NCBI GenBank assembly: GCA_029261215.1
Contig: JAJDBT010000055.1
Location: 1-64,000 of the forward strand
DNA from: Nitrospirota bacterium
GTDB lineage: Bacteria > Nitrospirota > Nitrospiria > SBBL01 > JAADHI01
DNA length: 64,000 nucleotides
Direction of reading: 5' to 3'
Part shown: one piece after another, positions 1-8,873 of the stretch
How positions within the stretch are numbered: position 1 is the stretch's first letter
How the letters are laid out: each line of letters starts with the position of its first letter
Notes under the pieces: model-generated
What the model was told of the DNA's origin: nothing
Database searches by the model: none
Seen by the model: the letters and a program-made list of their open reading frames with translations, nothing else
Position numbers and translations under genes: made by a program

Positions 1-245
1 CATTGGCTTACTGGGGAGCCACGGAGATGTGCGGGGCAAACCGCCAATAATGGGAAGTCAGATTGACTCAAAAAAAGAATTTCATTTGAATGATAGCACT
101 TTTTGGCATGAAACAAGAATCACGCTTTTAGGAAGAATCTGAGTAACGTGCCATAAGCTTCACAACAGATCTCGACTAAAACCAGTCCTTTCGCGCCGAT
201 GGGATGATTTTTTTAAGAAATACCGCGCGCTCCCGATATCCGTCA
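1..245. other. Left-edge stretch with no supported gene
   Basis: This stretch lies downstream of oppC. No ATPase gene (oppD/oppF) follows in the oppABC direction. One plus-strand frame is open from base 2 to a stop at 140-142 (46 codons) and could be the tail of a gene cut by the window edge, but I do not recognise it and it could be chance. No clear terminator is seen. Confidence 0.4.
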
Positions 246-1082
246 TTACGACTCGCGACGGATATCGAGCGCATCCCGCAGGCCATCTCCTAAAAAATTG
301 AATGCAAGCATGGTGATAAATATCGCAAGACCTGGAAACAGAATGAGATGCGGATAAAACTTCAGGGCTTTCCAGCCTTCATTCGCCAGAGTGCCCCAAC
401 TGGCCGCGGGCGGGGTCAGACCCAGACCAATGAAACTGAGGGTGGATTCAGCCAGTATCGCACTGGGAATACGAAAGGTCAGGGTCACAATCAGTACTCC
501 CACTGTATTCGGCAAAATATGTTTGAACAAAATCATGAAAGGCGTTGCGCCAAAAGCCCGGGCGGCTTCAACATAGGACAATGCTTTCAGACGAAGCACT
601 TCTCCCCGGATAAGTCGCGCAACAGAGATCCAGCCCACCAGACTCAGTGCAATAAAGATCCCTGTTACGCCCCGGCCGATCAATACAGTGATGAGAATAA
701 TCAGCAACAAGTCCGGTATCGCGTAAAGCACGTCCACGCCCCGCATCATGACATTGTCCACGCCCCCGCCGGCATAACCTGAAATCGCCCCGTAACAGGT
801 TCCCAGAATCAGGGCTGAAAAACCCGTCAAGAAACTCACCGCCATTGAAATACGGGTGCCGTAAACCAGCCTCGAAAAAAGATCTCTTCCCAATTCATCC
901 GTCCCCATCCAATGAGTGCGGCTGGGTGTCCCAAGCGTGTTCTCCACGTTTTGTAGATCATGCGGATAAGGCAACAACCAGTCCCCCAGTAAAGCGACGG
1001 CCACCAAGAAAAAAATCAGGATCAGGCTGCAAAGCGCAATGCGGTCCCGCTTGAATTTTTTCCAGAACGAGCGGGGCTTCAT
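246..1082 (-). CDS. oppC: Oligopeptide/dipeptide ABC transporter permease, OppC/DppC type
   Basis: This is an inner-membrane permease subunit of a peptide- or nickel-type ABC importer (278 aa, normal for the family). The N-terminus has the short cytoplasmic lead and first membrane segment of the OppC_N domain. It is followed by the binding-protein-dependent transport fold with about five more membrane segments and the EAA loop around residues 170-190 (motif EAARAFGA). The ATG at 1082 overlaps the oppB stop by 4 bases, so it is translationally coupled and last in an oppA-oppB-oppC operon. Substrate cannot be read from sequence. ATPase subunits are not adjacent downstream, so they must be encoded elsewhere. 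Confidence 0.93.
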   Translation of the reverse strand: MKPRSFWKKFKRDRIALCSLILIFFLVAVALLGDWLLPYPHDLQNVENTLGTPSRTHWMGTDELGRDLFSRLVYGTRISMAVSFLTGFSALILGTCYGAISGYAGGGVDNVMMRGVDVLYAIPDLLLIILITVLIGRGVTGIFIALSLVGWISVARLIRGEVLRLKALSYVEAARAFGATPFMILFKHILPNTVGVLIVTLTFRIPSAILAESTLSFIGLGLTPPAASWGTLANEGWKALKFYPHLILFPGLAIFITMLAFNFLGDGLRDALDIRRES

Positions 1083-1996
1083 TGCAATTTTATCCGGGGG
1101 TCGGCAAAAGGATATAAAAGATCCACGATGAGGTTGGCCAGCACAATCAGGAAGGCATAGACAAGCGTTACCCCCATGATCAAGGGGTAATCCCGATTGC
1201 TCACTGCCGTGATAAAAAACTTCCCCATGCCCGGCACAGAAAAGATAAATTCAATCACAAAAGAGCCCGTCACCAGAGTCGCCGTAAGCGGGCCCAGGAT
1301 GGTGATCACCGGTGTGATGGCATTTTTTAAAACATGATGAAACAAGATCCGCATTTCAGAAAAACCCTTCGCCCGCGCAGTCCGGACATAATCATGATGC
1401 ATTTCGTCCAGAATGCTGGCTCGGACCAGCCGCGCAATATAGGCGGCTGGTCCGAGACCTAAAGCGCAGGCCGGAAGGATGACGCTTCGGGCATCTTCCC
1501 ACAGGGCGGGCGGCAGAACCTTGAGGTAATGAGAAAAAACAAGAATTAAAAGGGCGCCCAAAACAAAGTTAGGGATGGAGATGCCCGCCGTCGCAAAAAA
1601 CAGGCTCAAGCGATCCCAGAAAGTGCGTGCAAAAGCGCCAGAGATAATGCCCATAAACGATCCCCCCAAAAGACTGAGCATCAGCGCGGCGAAACCCAGC
1701 TGCATTGAGACCGGCAGGCTGTCCGAAATCACATCGTTCACGGTTCGGCCCACATATTTATACGACGGCCCCAAATCCCCCTGAATCAGCCTCTTTAAAT
1801 AAAGGATGTACTGTATTTGAAGGGGCTGATCTAAATGATACTTCGCCTCGATATTGGCTTTGATTTCGGGCGGCAGTTTTTTCTCCCGATCAAAGGGCCC
1901 GCCCGGCACAAGATGCATCATTAAAAAGGTCAGGGTTGCAACCAGCCATAACACCGGAATGGCCCACAAAATGCGCCTCAGACTAAAACGCAGCAT
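1079..1996 (-). CDS. oppB: Oligopeptide/dipeptide ABC transporter permease, OppB/DppB type
   Basis: This is the first permease subunit of the importer (305 aa). It starts with one membrane segment and a periplasmic stretch (GGPFDREK and QYILYLKRL regions typical of OppB). The transport domain carries an EAA loop (YVRTARAKGFSE, near residue 205) and a C-terminal LIVDLLYPFADPRIKL-type end, both characteristic of DppB/OppB. Its ATG overlaps the oppA stop by one base (TGATG), and its stop overlaps oppC by four, so the three genes form one operon. It would pair with OppC to form the membrane channel. Confidence 0.94.
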   Translation of the reverse strand: MLRFSLRRILWAIPVLWLVATLTFLMMHLVPGGPFDREKKLPPEIKANIEAKYHLDQPLQIQYILYLKRLIQGDLGPSYKYVGRTVNDVISDSLPVSMQLGFAALMLSLLGGSFMGIISGAFARTFWDRLSLFFATAGISIPNFVLGALLILVFSHYLKVLPPALWEDARSVILPACALGLGPAAYIARLVRASILDEMHHDYVRTARAKGFSEMRILFHHVLKNAITPVITILGPLTATLVTGSFVIEFIFSVPGMGKFFITAVSNRDYPLIMGVTLVYAFLIVLANLIVDLLYPFADPRIKLQ

Positions 1997-3597
1997 CAGA
2001 ACTTCTCTTTCTGGGTCGATTTTAAACGCACTTTTTTCAGGTGTAACAAATCCATCGCGTTCACCTGCAAGCCTTCAAATACAGGACGAATCAGCAGATT
2101 TTGCGATGCAAAAAACAAGGGAATGATCGGGGTGTCTGATTCTGTCAAAATCCGTTGCGCCGCATCGTAAATTGCCACGCGTTTCGAGACATCCGGCTCA
2201 CTCGCACCTTCGGAAATCAAACGGTCATATTCCACATTTCCCCATTGAGTGTAGTTATTCCCGCTCGTACTCGTAAACAGGTTCATAAAATTATCAGGGT
2301 CTGGATAGTCCGCGCCCCATCCGAGCCGGAACACCTGTGGCGTATTTTCCTTTAATTGCCTGAGGTAAACCTTCCACTCCATATTATCGATTAAGACGGA
2401 AACCCCCAGATTTTTCTTCCATTGCGCCTGAATGTTCTCGGCAATCAGGGTATTGGTCGGGTCTGTGTTAAAGGAAAGCGTAATCGGCGGCACTTCCGAA
2501 CCCTGCGTATAACCCGCCTCTGACATGAGCCGCCGCGCTTTTTCGGGATCAAACGAAAGACCAATCTTTGGGTTATGGGCAAACATCCCGGCGGGTATCC
2601 ATGATGTCGCAGGCAGCTCGCCGCCTTTTAGAATGCGGGGAATTTCAGTCCGGTCAATCGCCATTGAAAAAGCCTGCCGCATCCGCGCATCATTAAATGG
2701 CGCTTTTTCCACATTAAAACCATAATAATAGCCCCTTAAAAAGGGGGCACGCAGGTAATCGGGATGATGCTGATACTGCAAAATGGCAATGGGCGGAAGC
2801 GACACCCGGTCGAGATCTCCTGTTTCATACAGCGTCAATGCGGTGGTTTCTTCCGAAACCACATAAAATACCACTCGATCCAAAGACGGTCGTCCAGCGT
2901 AATACGTCTCATTCGCAATCAGAGTGAGTCGGTATTCATGACGCCACTCGTCCAGCAAAAAAGGGCCGTTGGTCACCAGATGAGCAGGATCGGTCCAGTG
3001 GTCGCCGTAACGCTCAATCAAGTCTTTTCGTTGGGGGTAGGTCGCGGTAAAAGTCGTAATCGAAGGAAAATAAACCGCCGGTTTTTTCAGGGATACCCGC
3101 AAGGTGAAATCATCCAGCGCTTCCACGCCGACCCGCTTCGAATCTTGGATCACTCCGGCGTTATATTCGGCGGCGTTTTCAATATCAAACAAAAAGTAGG
3201 CGTATTCCGAAGCCGTTTTGGGGTTCAACAGCCGCTTCCAGGCATATTCAAAATCATGCGCGGTCACGGGTTTCCCATCACTCCAAAACACATCTTTTCT
3301 CAAGTGAAAGAGATATGTCCTCCCCTTATCTGATACCTCCCATCGATCGGCAACGGCCGGGATCGGCTGCAAAGCCGCGTCGTATTCAGCCAGCCCCTCC
3401 ATCAAATTTTCAATGACGCGGATGGAGACATTGTCGGTGGCCAATGACCAGTCGAGCGTAGGCGGCTCGGCAATGAGATTCATACGAAATGTGGCGGAAA
3501 ATGCCTGTGCTTTTTCCTTATTTTTTTGCTGAACAACAAAAAAAAACAGGCTTAAACAAAACAAACCGACAAGGCACCATTTCATCTTTTGATTCAT
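1996..3597 (-). CDS. oppA: Extracytoplasmic peptide-binding protein, OppA family
   Basis: This is the solute-binding subunit (533 aa, SBP family 5). A hydrophobic N-terminal signal segment spans residues 6-22. The Cys residues there do not form a clear lipobox, so it is either a signal anchor or cleaved by a non-canonical site. The mature part has the hallmark segments of the family: EPPTLDWS near the start, the DFEYAWKRLLNP region, and the C-terminal GWGADYPDPDNF segment seen in peptide binders. It is first in the operon. No Shine-Dalgarno precedes the ATG, and a promoter -10 hexamer ends 8 nt upstream, so the mRNA may be leaderless. Confidence 0.93.
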   Translation of the reverse strand: MNQKMKWCLVGLFCLSLFFFVVQQKNKEKAQAFSATFRMNLIAEPPTLDWSLATDNVSIRVIENLMEGLAEYDAALQPIPAVADRWEVSDKGRTYLFHLRKDVFWSDGKPVTAHDFEYAWKRLLNPKTASEYAYFLFDIENAAEYNAGVIQDSKRVGVEALDDFTLRVSLKKPAVYFPSITTFTATYPQRKDLIERYGDHWTDPAHLVTNGPFLLDEWRHEYRLTLIANETYYAGRPSLDRVVFYVVSEETTALTLYETGDLDRVSLPPIAILQYQHHPDYLRAPFLRGYYYGFNVEKAPFNDARMRQAFSMAIDRTEIPRILKGGELPATSWIPAGMFAHNPKIGLSFDPEKARRLMSEAGYTQGSEVPPITLSFNTDPTNTLIAENIQAQWKKNLGVSVLIDNMEWKVYLRQLKENTPQVFRLGWGADYPDPDNFMNLFTSTSGNNYTQWGNVEYDRLISEGASEPDVSKRVAIYDAAQRILTESDTPIIPLFFASQNLLIRPVFEGLQVNAMDLLHLKKVRLKSTQKEKF

Positions 3598-3605
3598 ATT
3601 TCGGA

Positions 3606-3634
3606 AGAATAGTTTTTTTTAGAGAAAACGTCAA
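3606..3634 (-). promoter_or_regulatory. Sigma-70 promoter of oppABC, placed for a leaderless start
   Basis: On the minus strand TTGACG is followed by a 17-nt spacer and TATTCT. Only 8 nt separate the -10 from the oppA ATG at 3597, so transcription should begin at or one base before the start codon. The spacer is A-rich. Confidence 0.6.
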
Positions 3635-3765
3635 AATAAGACGAAGGGGACTAAAAACACATCTTGCGAATATACCCATCATTCTAAATAGATTACAAAA
3701 ACAATCCTGCTTTCATTTTTACCTGATAAAAATGAATACAAGCCCAAAAAGAGCCCTTCTTCGTC

Positions 3766-3794
3766 TTGCTGACGTTATAAAAACATGGTAGTAT
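3766..3794 (+). promoter_or_regulatory. Candidate sigma-70 promoter for the GAF-ANTAR gene
   Basis: TTGCTG, a 17-nt spacer and TAGTAT lie about 65 bases upstream of the ATG at 3859. The spacing is ideal and the hexamers are moderate matches. Confidence 0.45.
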
Positions 3795-3858
3795 CTTTTG
3801 CACAAATGCATGGCATCATTACAATTATTTCTCAAGTCAGTCTCAGGATGAAATAAGC

Positions 3859-5124
3859 ATGGCTTCAGTCCCACTCAAAAAAACCACACCCACAAAAAAA
3901 ACAATTTCCTCTAAAACCGCACTTTTGGAAAAAACCCGAGACCTTGAACTCCTTCAGCGCATTACCGAATCCATCAGCTCCAATCTTGAGTTAGAGATCG
4001 TTTTAAAGGAAATTGTGGCACTCGTCGTCGAAAAAACCAATGCAGACGCCTGCCTGATCTACCTCATTAATGAACATAAAGATGCACTCGTGCTGCAGGC
4101 CTCTAAAATTCCTCATCCAAAATTGATCGGACAAATTCGCGTCGAAATGGGTGAAGGCATTACCGGGTGGGTGGCGCAGGAAAAACGCCTGGTCGCGATT
4201 GCAGAGAATGCCTGGGGAGATCCAAGGTTTAAATCCTTTCAACATCTCCCTGAAGATGCTTATGAAGCTTTTTTGTCTGTCCCCATTTTTAACAAGGGAG
4301 AGATCATCGGGGTACTGAATATTCAGTATAAAAAACCGCACCTTCACACCGAAGGGGAAATCGCCCTGCTCTCTACCATCAGCCAGCAAGTGGGCAATGC
4401 CATTGGCAATGCCCGGCTTTACGATGATATGAAGAAAAAAGCCATGCAAATCGACACCCTTTCCCGGCTCAGCAGCACGATTACCTCCGATCGTTATATC
4501 GAGGAAATCCTCAACTTAATCGTCACCATGACCGCCGGAATGATGAATACAACCATTTGCTCCATTATGCTGCTTGATAAAAAACACGGAGAGCTGAAAA
4601 TCGTCGCGACACAAAGCCTTAGCGAAGAATATCGCCGAAAAGCAAATGTAAAAATTGGAGAAAGCATCTCTGGCAAGACCGTTCTGGAAAAAAAACCCAT
4701 TGCCGTCGCCGATGTCACCACAGACCCGCTATATCATTTTTCTAAACTGGCCAAAAAGGAAGGGATTTGCTCATTGCTTTCCGTCCCCATGATGATCAAA
4801 AACAGCGTTGTCGGCGTCTTAAACAGCTACACCTCTGAAAACCATGTGTTCACGCAGGAAGAAATTAATTTGTTACAGGTCGTTGCCAATCAGGCCGCCG
4901 TGGCCATGGAAAACACAACCCTTTCAAAACAGTCTTCGGCGTTGCAGGAAGCCCTCGAAACACGAAAAGCCGTGGAACGTGCAAAAGGCTTTCTCATGAA
5001 ACAGGGCAACATTACAGAGGAAGAAGCATTCCGGCTCATTCAGCGCCAAAGCATGAATAACCGAAAAACAATGCGTGAAGTTGCAGAAGCTGTTATTCTC
5101 ACCGCCAAGATCAGTCGTCGATAA
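3859..5124 (+). CDS. GAF-GAF-ANTAR sensory RNA-binding regulator
   Basis: This is a cytoplasmic signalling protein (421 aa). After a Lys/Thr-rich N-terminus come two GAF domains (about residues 40-185 and 205-350), each with the family end motif (VGVLN or IGVLNIQ). The C-terminal ANTAR domain (about 362-418) carries the ERAKGFLMKQ and EEAFRLIQRQSMNNRKTMREVAEAV signatures. ANTAR domains bind paired stem-loops in mRNA leaders and prevent termination, so this is probably a ligand- or redox-gated antiterminator. No histidine kinase is adjacent. It stands alone behind its own promoter, and the oligoribonuclease gene follows 50 bases downstream. The ligand and RNA targets are unknown. Confidence 0.88.
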   Translation: MASVPLKKTTPTKKTISSKTALLEKTRDLELLQRITESISSNLELEIVLKEIVALVVEKTNADACLIYLINEHKDALVLQASKIPHPKLIGQIRVEMGEGITGWVAQEKRLVAIAENAWGDPRFKSFQHLPEDAYEAFLSVPIFNKGEIIGVLNIQYKKPHLHTEGEIALLSTISQQVGNAIGNARLYDDMKKKAMQIDTLSRLSSTITSDRYIEEILNLIVTMTAGMMNTTICSIMLLDKKHGELKIVATQSLSEEYRRKANVKIGESISGKTVLEKKPIAVADVTTDPLYHFSKLAKKEGICSLLSVPMMIKNSVVGVLNSYTSENHVFTQEEINLLQVVANQAAVAMENTTLSKQSSALQEALETRKAVERAKGFLMKQGNITEEEAFRLIQRQSMNNRKTMREVAEAVILTAKISRR

Positions 5125-5174
5125 TCTTGTTTTCCATTTTTTCAGACCTTTAACCCTCAACATTTAGGGAGTTC

Positions 5175-5729
5175 ATGACGCGTTCACAAAACAAAGCACA
5201 CCTCATTTGGCTCGATCTTGAAATGACCGGGCTTGACCCCAATCAGCACACCATCGTTGAAATTGCGACCATTATTACAGACAGCCACTTAAACATTCTT
5301 GAGGAAGGTCCGGTTCTGGCGATTCACCAGGATCAGGATACGCTGGAAAAAATGGAAAAGTGGAGCAGGAATACCCATAAAAAATCAGGGCTTTATCAGC
5401 GGATAGAAGAATCCACCATTACGATGGAGGAGGCAGAGAACCAAACACTGAGTTTTGTTCAGCGTTACTGTCCCGAAAAAAAATCACCGCTCTGCGGCAA
5501 CTCAATTGGCCATGATCGTCGATTTCTGGAACGGTACATGCCCACCTTTTTTGACTTTCTTCACTACAGAAACGTCGATGTCAGCACCATCAAAGAGCTG
5601 GTCAACCGATGGTATCCTAACGGGACAAACGCCCCAACAAAAGCGGGGAGCCACCTCGCCCTCAACGATATTCGGGAATCAATCGAAGAGCTCCAATTTT
5701 ACAGGGATCATTATTTTATAAAGCCGTAG
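5175..5729 (+). CDS. orn: Oligoribonuclease
   Basis: This 3'-to-5' exonuclease degrades 2-5 nt RNAs and pGpG to mononucleotides (184 aa, normal size). It is a DEDDh-family enzyme with all acidic ligands visible: Asp14 and Glu16 in WLDLEMTGLDP, Asp114 in NSIGHDRRF, and His160/Asp165 in HLALNDI. The usual Gln before Asp114 is His. An AGGGAG Shine-Dalgarno sits just before the ATG. Its action on pGpG would complement the c-di-GMP protein encoded at 53414, although the two genes are far apart. Confidence 0.95.
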   Translation: MTRSQNKAHLIWLDLEMTGLDPNQHTIVEIATIITDSHLNILEEGPVLAIHQDQDTLEKMEKWSRNTHKKSGLYQRIEESTITMEEAENQTLSFVQRYCPEKKSPLCGNSIGHDRRFLERYMPTFFDFLHYRNVDVSTIKELVNRWYPNGTNAPTKAGSHLALNDIRESIEELQFYRDHYFIKP

Positions 5730-5758
5730 CTTCAAGTCGGGGGGAAATACACAGGCAT

Positions 5759-6019
5759 TCAGTCTTCAGTTTCTACCGCTAGGATTCTGTCGTTTTTCTT
5801 ATAATAATCAACAGCCTCTTCAAAACAAGGCGCTTCAACACGCACCAGGACTTCCCGCCATTCTCCTTCTGAATGCTTTTTCTTGGCGGTATGATCACAG
5901 GCGACATCTCCCGTACCCTGAAAATCGGCTGAAATGAACCCTTTTGGCTGCTCTATTTCGTTCCAGGCGTCATCGCCCAGTGTGCCGGAAACATCTAACT
6001 CTAAATAGATCTTTTTCAA
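5759..6019 (-). CDS. Small protein of unknown function (86 aa)
   Basis: I do not recognise this acidic cytoplasmic protein. It has two Cys (GDVACDHTAKK and EAPCFEEAVDYY) and alternating beta-type segments. The start is TTG at 6019, supported by an AGGAG Shine-Dalgarno six bases upstream; no ATG lies nearby in frame. It is convergent with orn and follows the radical SAM gene's upstream side on the same strand, separated by about 75 bases. Coding is plausible from codon pattern and the good ribosome site. Confidence 0.6.
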   Translation of the reverse strand: MKKIYLELDVSGTLGDDAWNEIEQPKGFISADFQGTGDVACDHTAKKKHSEGEWREVLVRVEAPCFEEAVDYYKKNDRILAVETED

Positions 6020-6095
6020 AACAGTCTCCTCTTAAAATTCCAAACCGCAATGTACAAGTTTTTCATACCGCTTTCAAGCAAAAAGTGGTCGTGGT

Positions 6096-7148
6096 TCAAT
6101 AAAATAATGGCAGTTGCAGCGGATGCTGAGATTTAAAATATTTCGTCGAAAGAAACGGCATCTCCTCCGAAATTCCGGCTTTTCTGCACGAGAGGGAAAA
6201 GAGCGCCCGAACTTGCTTTGCATACGCTCCAAAACCTTTCATGCGCGAGAAAAACCCGGCATCATTTAATTTGCCGCCCCGCATTGCCCGAACATGATTC
6301 AGGACTTTTGATTTTCGGTCGGGAAAGTGTCGCTCCAGCCAGTCTTCGAATAAAGATGACACCGCATAGGGAAGGCGCAGGGGAACCATTCCAGCAAAAA
6401 CCGCACCTGCCGCAGATGCAGCATTTAAAATATGGGGAATCTCCTGGTCATTCAAACCCGGAATCACCGGAGCCACCATAACCCCTGTCGGAATGCCTGA
6501 CGCATTCAGAAATTGAAGCGCTTCGAGCCTTTTCTCCGGTCTTGAGGCCCTGGGCTCTAGTTTCTGGTGTAACTGAGGGTCAAGAGTTGTCATCGAGATA
6601 AAAACCGCCGCTGAATGAAAGCGGGCCAACTGCGACAAGAGATCGATATCCCGCATCACGCCGCTATTTTTAGTCACAATAGCCACAGGGTTACGAAAAT
6701 CGAGCAGCACCTCAAGACAGCGCCGAGTCAGCCCCAATCGCTTTTCAACGGGCTGATATGGATCGGTCACTCCGCTCATGGCCAAAACCTTTGGCTGCCA
6801 TTTGGCATCAGACAAGGTTTGCCGCAACAGCGCAGGCGCATTTTCTTTGACGATGATTTTTGTCTCAAAATCGAGTCCTGCCGAATACCCCAGGTATTCA
6901 TGAGTCGGACGTGCATAACAATAGATACAGCCCTGCTCGCAGCCCCGGTAGACATTGATACTGGCTTCAAATCCAATATCCGGGCTGTCATTGTACGCCA
7001 CAATGGTTCGAGCCCTTTCCTGAATAAATTCAGTCCCCGGATAAGAACCTTCCCAATCGGGAGAATGCCTCATACGATGTTGCGCTTCAAAGCGGTTCGG
7101 CGGATTCTGAGAAGCACCCCGTCCTTTTATTGATTTGTAATCAGGCAT
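6096..7148 (-). CDS. Radical SAM protein, PA0069 / spore-photoproduct-lyase-like family
   Basis: This is a 350-aa radical SAM enzyme. The [4Fe-4S] cluster motif is Cys70-x3-Cys74-x2-Cys77 (CEQGCIYC), directly followed by YARPTHEYLG, which typifies the PA0069 (Rv2578c-like) branch related to spore photoproduct lyase. The N-terminus GRGASQNPPNRFE is also a signature of that branch. The reaction of the branch is not established; a DNA or RNA repair role has been proposed for it. The ATG overlaps the end of malQ by 8 bases, so it is translationally coupled to the gene upstream. Confidence 0.88.
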   Translation of the reverse strand: MPDYKSIKGRGASQNPPNRFEAQHRMRHSPDWEGSYPGTEFIQERARTIVAYNDSPDIGFEASINVYRGCEQGCIYCYARPTHEYLGYSAGLDFETKIIVKENAPALLRQTLSDAKWQPKVLAMSGVTDPYQPVEKRLGLTRRCLEVLLDFRNPVAIVTKNSGVMRDIDLLSQLARFHSAAVFISMTTLDPQLHQKLEPRASRPEKRLEALQFLNASGIPTGVMVAPVIPGLNDQEIPHILNAASAAGAVFAGMVPLRLPYAVSSLFEDWLERHFPDRKSKVLNHVRAMRGGKLNDAGFFSRMKGFGAYAKQVRALFSLSCRKAGISEEMPFLSTKYFKSQHPLQLPLFY

Positions 7149-8757
7149 GGCTCAAGAGATCTCTCGAAAAGCGCTCGACTGCGGATTTGAAATAACTCAG
7201 TTGTTTTCCATAGGGAGGGGACTCATTCAGTTCGGAAAGCGGCAGCGGCATCCGGTAACACCAATTTTCGGGACCGACCGTGCCGGGCGCATTGATCTGG
7301 GCGCTCTCCGACAAAATGTCATGAATTGGAAAAATGACAAGGCCCGCACCCGAAGCCATCATCAGATCAAAAATCGCCTCATGAAGCCGGGGTGAATATC
7401 GGGATGGAGTCGTCAGCCCTTCAGTGTGGTTCAGCAAATCCAGAAAAGACGCTTGCTCTTCTTCGGAAAGGGCATTCCACCATTTTGACAGTGATGAAGT
7501 ATCATGCGTGCCCGTCGTCGCCATAGAAAGAAACGGATAATCTTTCGGAGCATGATAATGTGTCCCCTCTTTTTCCCACCGCAACACCTTATGCCCTGCA
7601 ATATGAAGATCGCTGAGCACCTGCCGCACAAAATCAGGTACGCAGCCCAAATCTTCCGCAATCGGGATACATTCACCCAGCTCCGATAAAATCACCCTAA
7701 GCAGAAACCTTCCCCGGCCAAACTGCTCCGTCTCATGCGCTGGCTCAAAATAAGGGGAAGCCCCTTTTGGCATCACCCAAATCCGAAAAAAACCCACCAC
7801 ATGATCCAGACGAATCAGGTCATAACATTGGCTCGCATGCCGCATACGAAGACGCCACCAATTAAAATGGTCCGTTTCCATCGCCTTCCATGAAAAAACC
7901 GGCAACCCCCAATCCTGGCCGTCCGCATTAAAATTGTCCGGCGGCGCCCCAACAGAAACGACTTGATCAAACAAGTGCTGATTACGCCAGACATCCGCGC
8001 TGTCTCGACTGACCAGGAAGGGCATATCCCCCATAATCATACTTTTTTGTGTCTTTGCATGCGCGCGGACAGACTGCCACTGCGACCACAAAATCCACTG
8101 AACGTATTGAATAAAAAGAATCGCATCGGCTTCCTCTTTCTCAAAAAGCGCCAAGGCTTCCGGGTCTCGGTGTTTGTAGGCGTCGGGCCAATCGTGCCAA
8201 TGCCGCCAACCCTGTTTTTTCTTCATTTGCCAAAACAGGGCATAATCGTAAAGCCACGCGGATTGCGCCTTTATAAAATCCTGGAATTGTGTTGCACCTT
8301 CTCCTTTTTGATTCCAAACATCCGTTTTATATCGCTCAAAAGCAAGCTGAAGTACTGCGTATTTCAAAGCCCGAATGGGCTTAACATCTACTGTTTTTTT
8401 GCTACGCCAATGACTCAAATTACTTGAAACGCTTTCCGTTTCGAGATAGTCCGAAACCTCACGATCCACACAAAACCCTTCCGTGTCTGAGATGGAAAGA
8501 TACAGTGGATCAATCGCAAAACTGCTCAAGGCCTGATAAGGGCTGGTTTCGGCCGGCGCGGTTTCATAAATCGGCAAAATCTGAACCAAGCGGATGCCAT
8601 GCCTTGTCATCCAATCGATAAAGGGGATCAAATCCAGAATTTCGCCAACCCCGGCGTTTTGCGCTGTTCGAATAGAAAAAAGCGGCACCATCACACCCAC
8701 AGTTTTTTGCTTTAAAACCGCAGGGCGGGTTTCGGGATTATTGTCATAATCGGTCAT
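7141..8757 (-). CDS. malQ: 4-alpha-glucanotransferase (amylomaltase)
   Basis: This GH77 enzyme transfers alpha-1,4-glucan segments between oligosaccharides or glycogen. From the ATG at 8757 it is 538 aa. Family hallmarks include SPYQALSSFAIDPLYLS near the N-terminus, the catalytic-core segments IRLDHVVGFFRIWVMP and AEDLGCVPDFVR, and TGTHDTSS. In-frame GTG (8811) and ATG (8799) lie upstream, but neither has a Shine-Dalgarno, and family alignment begins only after 8757. A TAGAGT hexamer ends 7 nt before the 8757 start, so a leaderless start is possible, but no good -35 is seen. It is divergent from the sulfite-oxidase-like gene. Confidence 0.9.
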   Translation of the reverse strand: MTDYDNNPETRPAVLKQKTVGVMVPLFSIRTAQNAGVGEILDLIPFIDWMTRHGIRLVQILPIYETAPAETSPYQALSSFAIDPLYLSISDTEGFCVDREVSDYLETESVSSNLSHWRSKKTVDVKPIRALKYAVLQLAFERYKTDVWNQKGEGATQFQDFIKAQSAWLYDYALFWQMKKKQGWRHWHDWPDAYKHRDPEALALFEKEEADAILFIQYVQWILWSQWQSVRAHAKTQKSMIMGDMPFLVSRDSADVWRNQHLFDQVVSVGAPPDNFNADGQDWGLPVFSWKAMETDHFNWWRLRMRHASQCYDLIRLDHVVGFFRIWVMPKGASPYFEPAHETEQFGRGRFLLRVILSELGECIPIAEDLGCVPDFVRQVLSDLHIAGHKVLRWEKEGTHYHAPKDYPFLSMATTGTHDTSSLSKWWNALSEEEQASFLDLLNHTEGLTTPSRYSPRLHEAIFDLMMASGAGLVIFPIHDILSESAQINAPGTVGPENWCYRMPLPLSELNESPPYGKQLSYFKSAVERFSRDLLSHA

Positions 8758-8837
8758 GCAGACAACTCTACCATTTTTTTGAGTCTGTGAATACAGCATC
8801 CCAGCAGCCACTTTTTCAGCCCTAGATCACAGATCTA

Positions 8838-8866
8838 TTGAAAACAAAACAACCACTCTATATAAT
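8838..8866 (+). promoter_or_regulatory. Near-consensus sigma-70 promoter, leaderless arrangement
   Basis: TTGAAA, a 17-nt spacer and a perfect TATAAT end 7 nt before the ATG at 8874, so the predicted transcription start coincides with the start codon. A TTG at 8838 that could extend the reading frame is the promoter's own -35 element. Confidence 0.75.
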
Positions 8867-8873
8867 CCCAGAC

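Noticed and set aside
8838-8873. TTG start adding 12 residues to the sulfite-oxidase-like protein
   Set aside because: These bases are the -35 and -10 of a near-perfect promoter; the Tat signal and family similarity start from the ATG at 8874.
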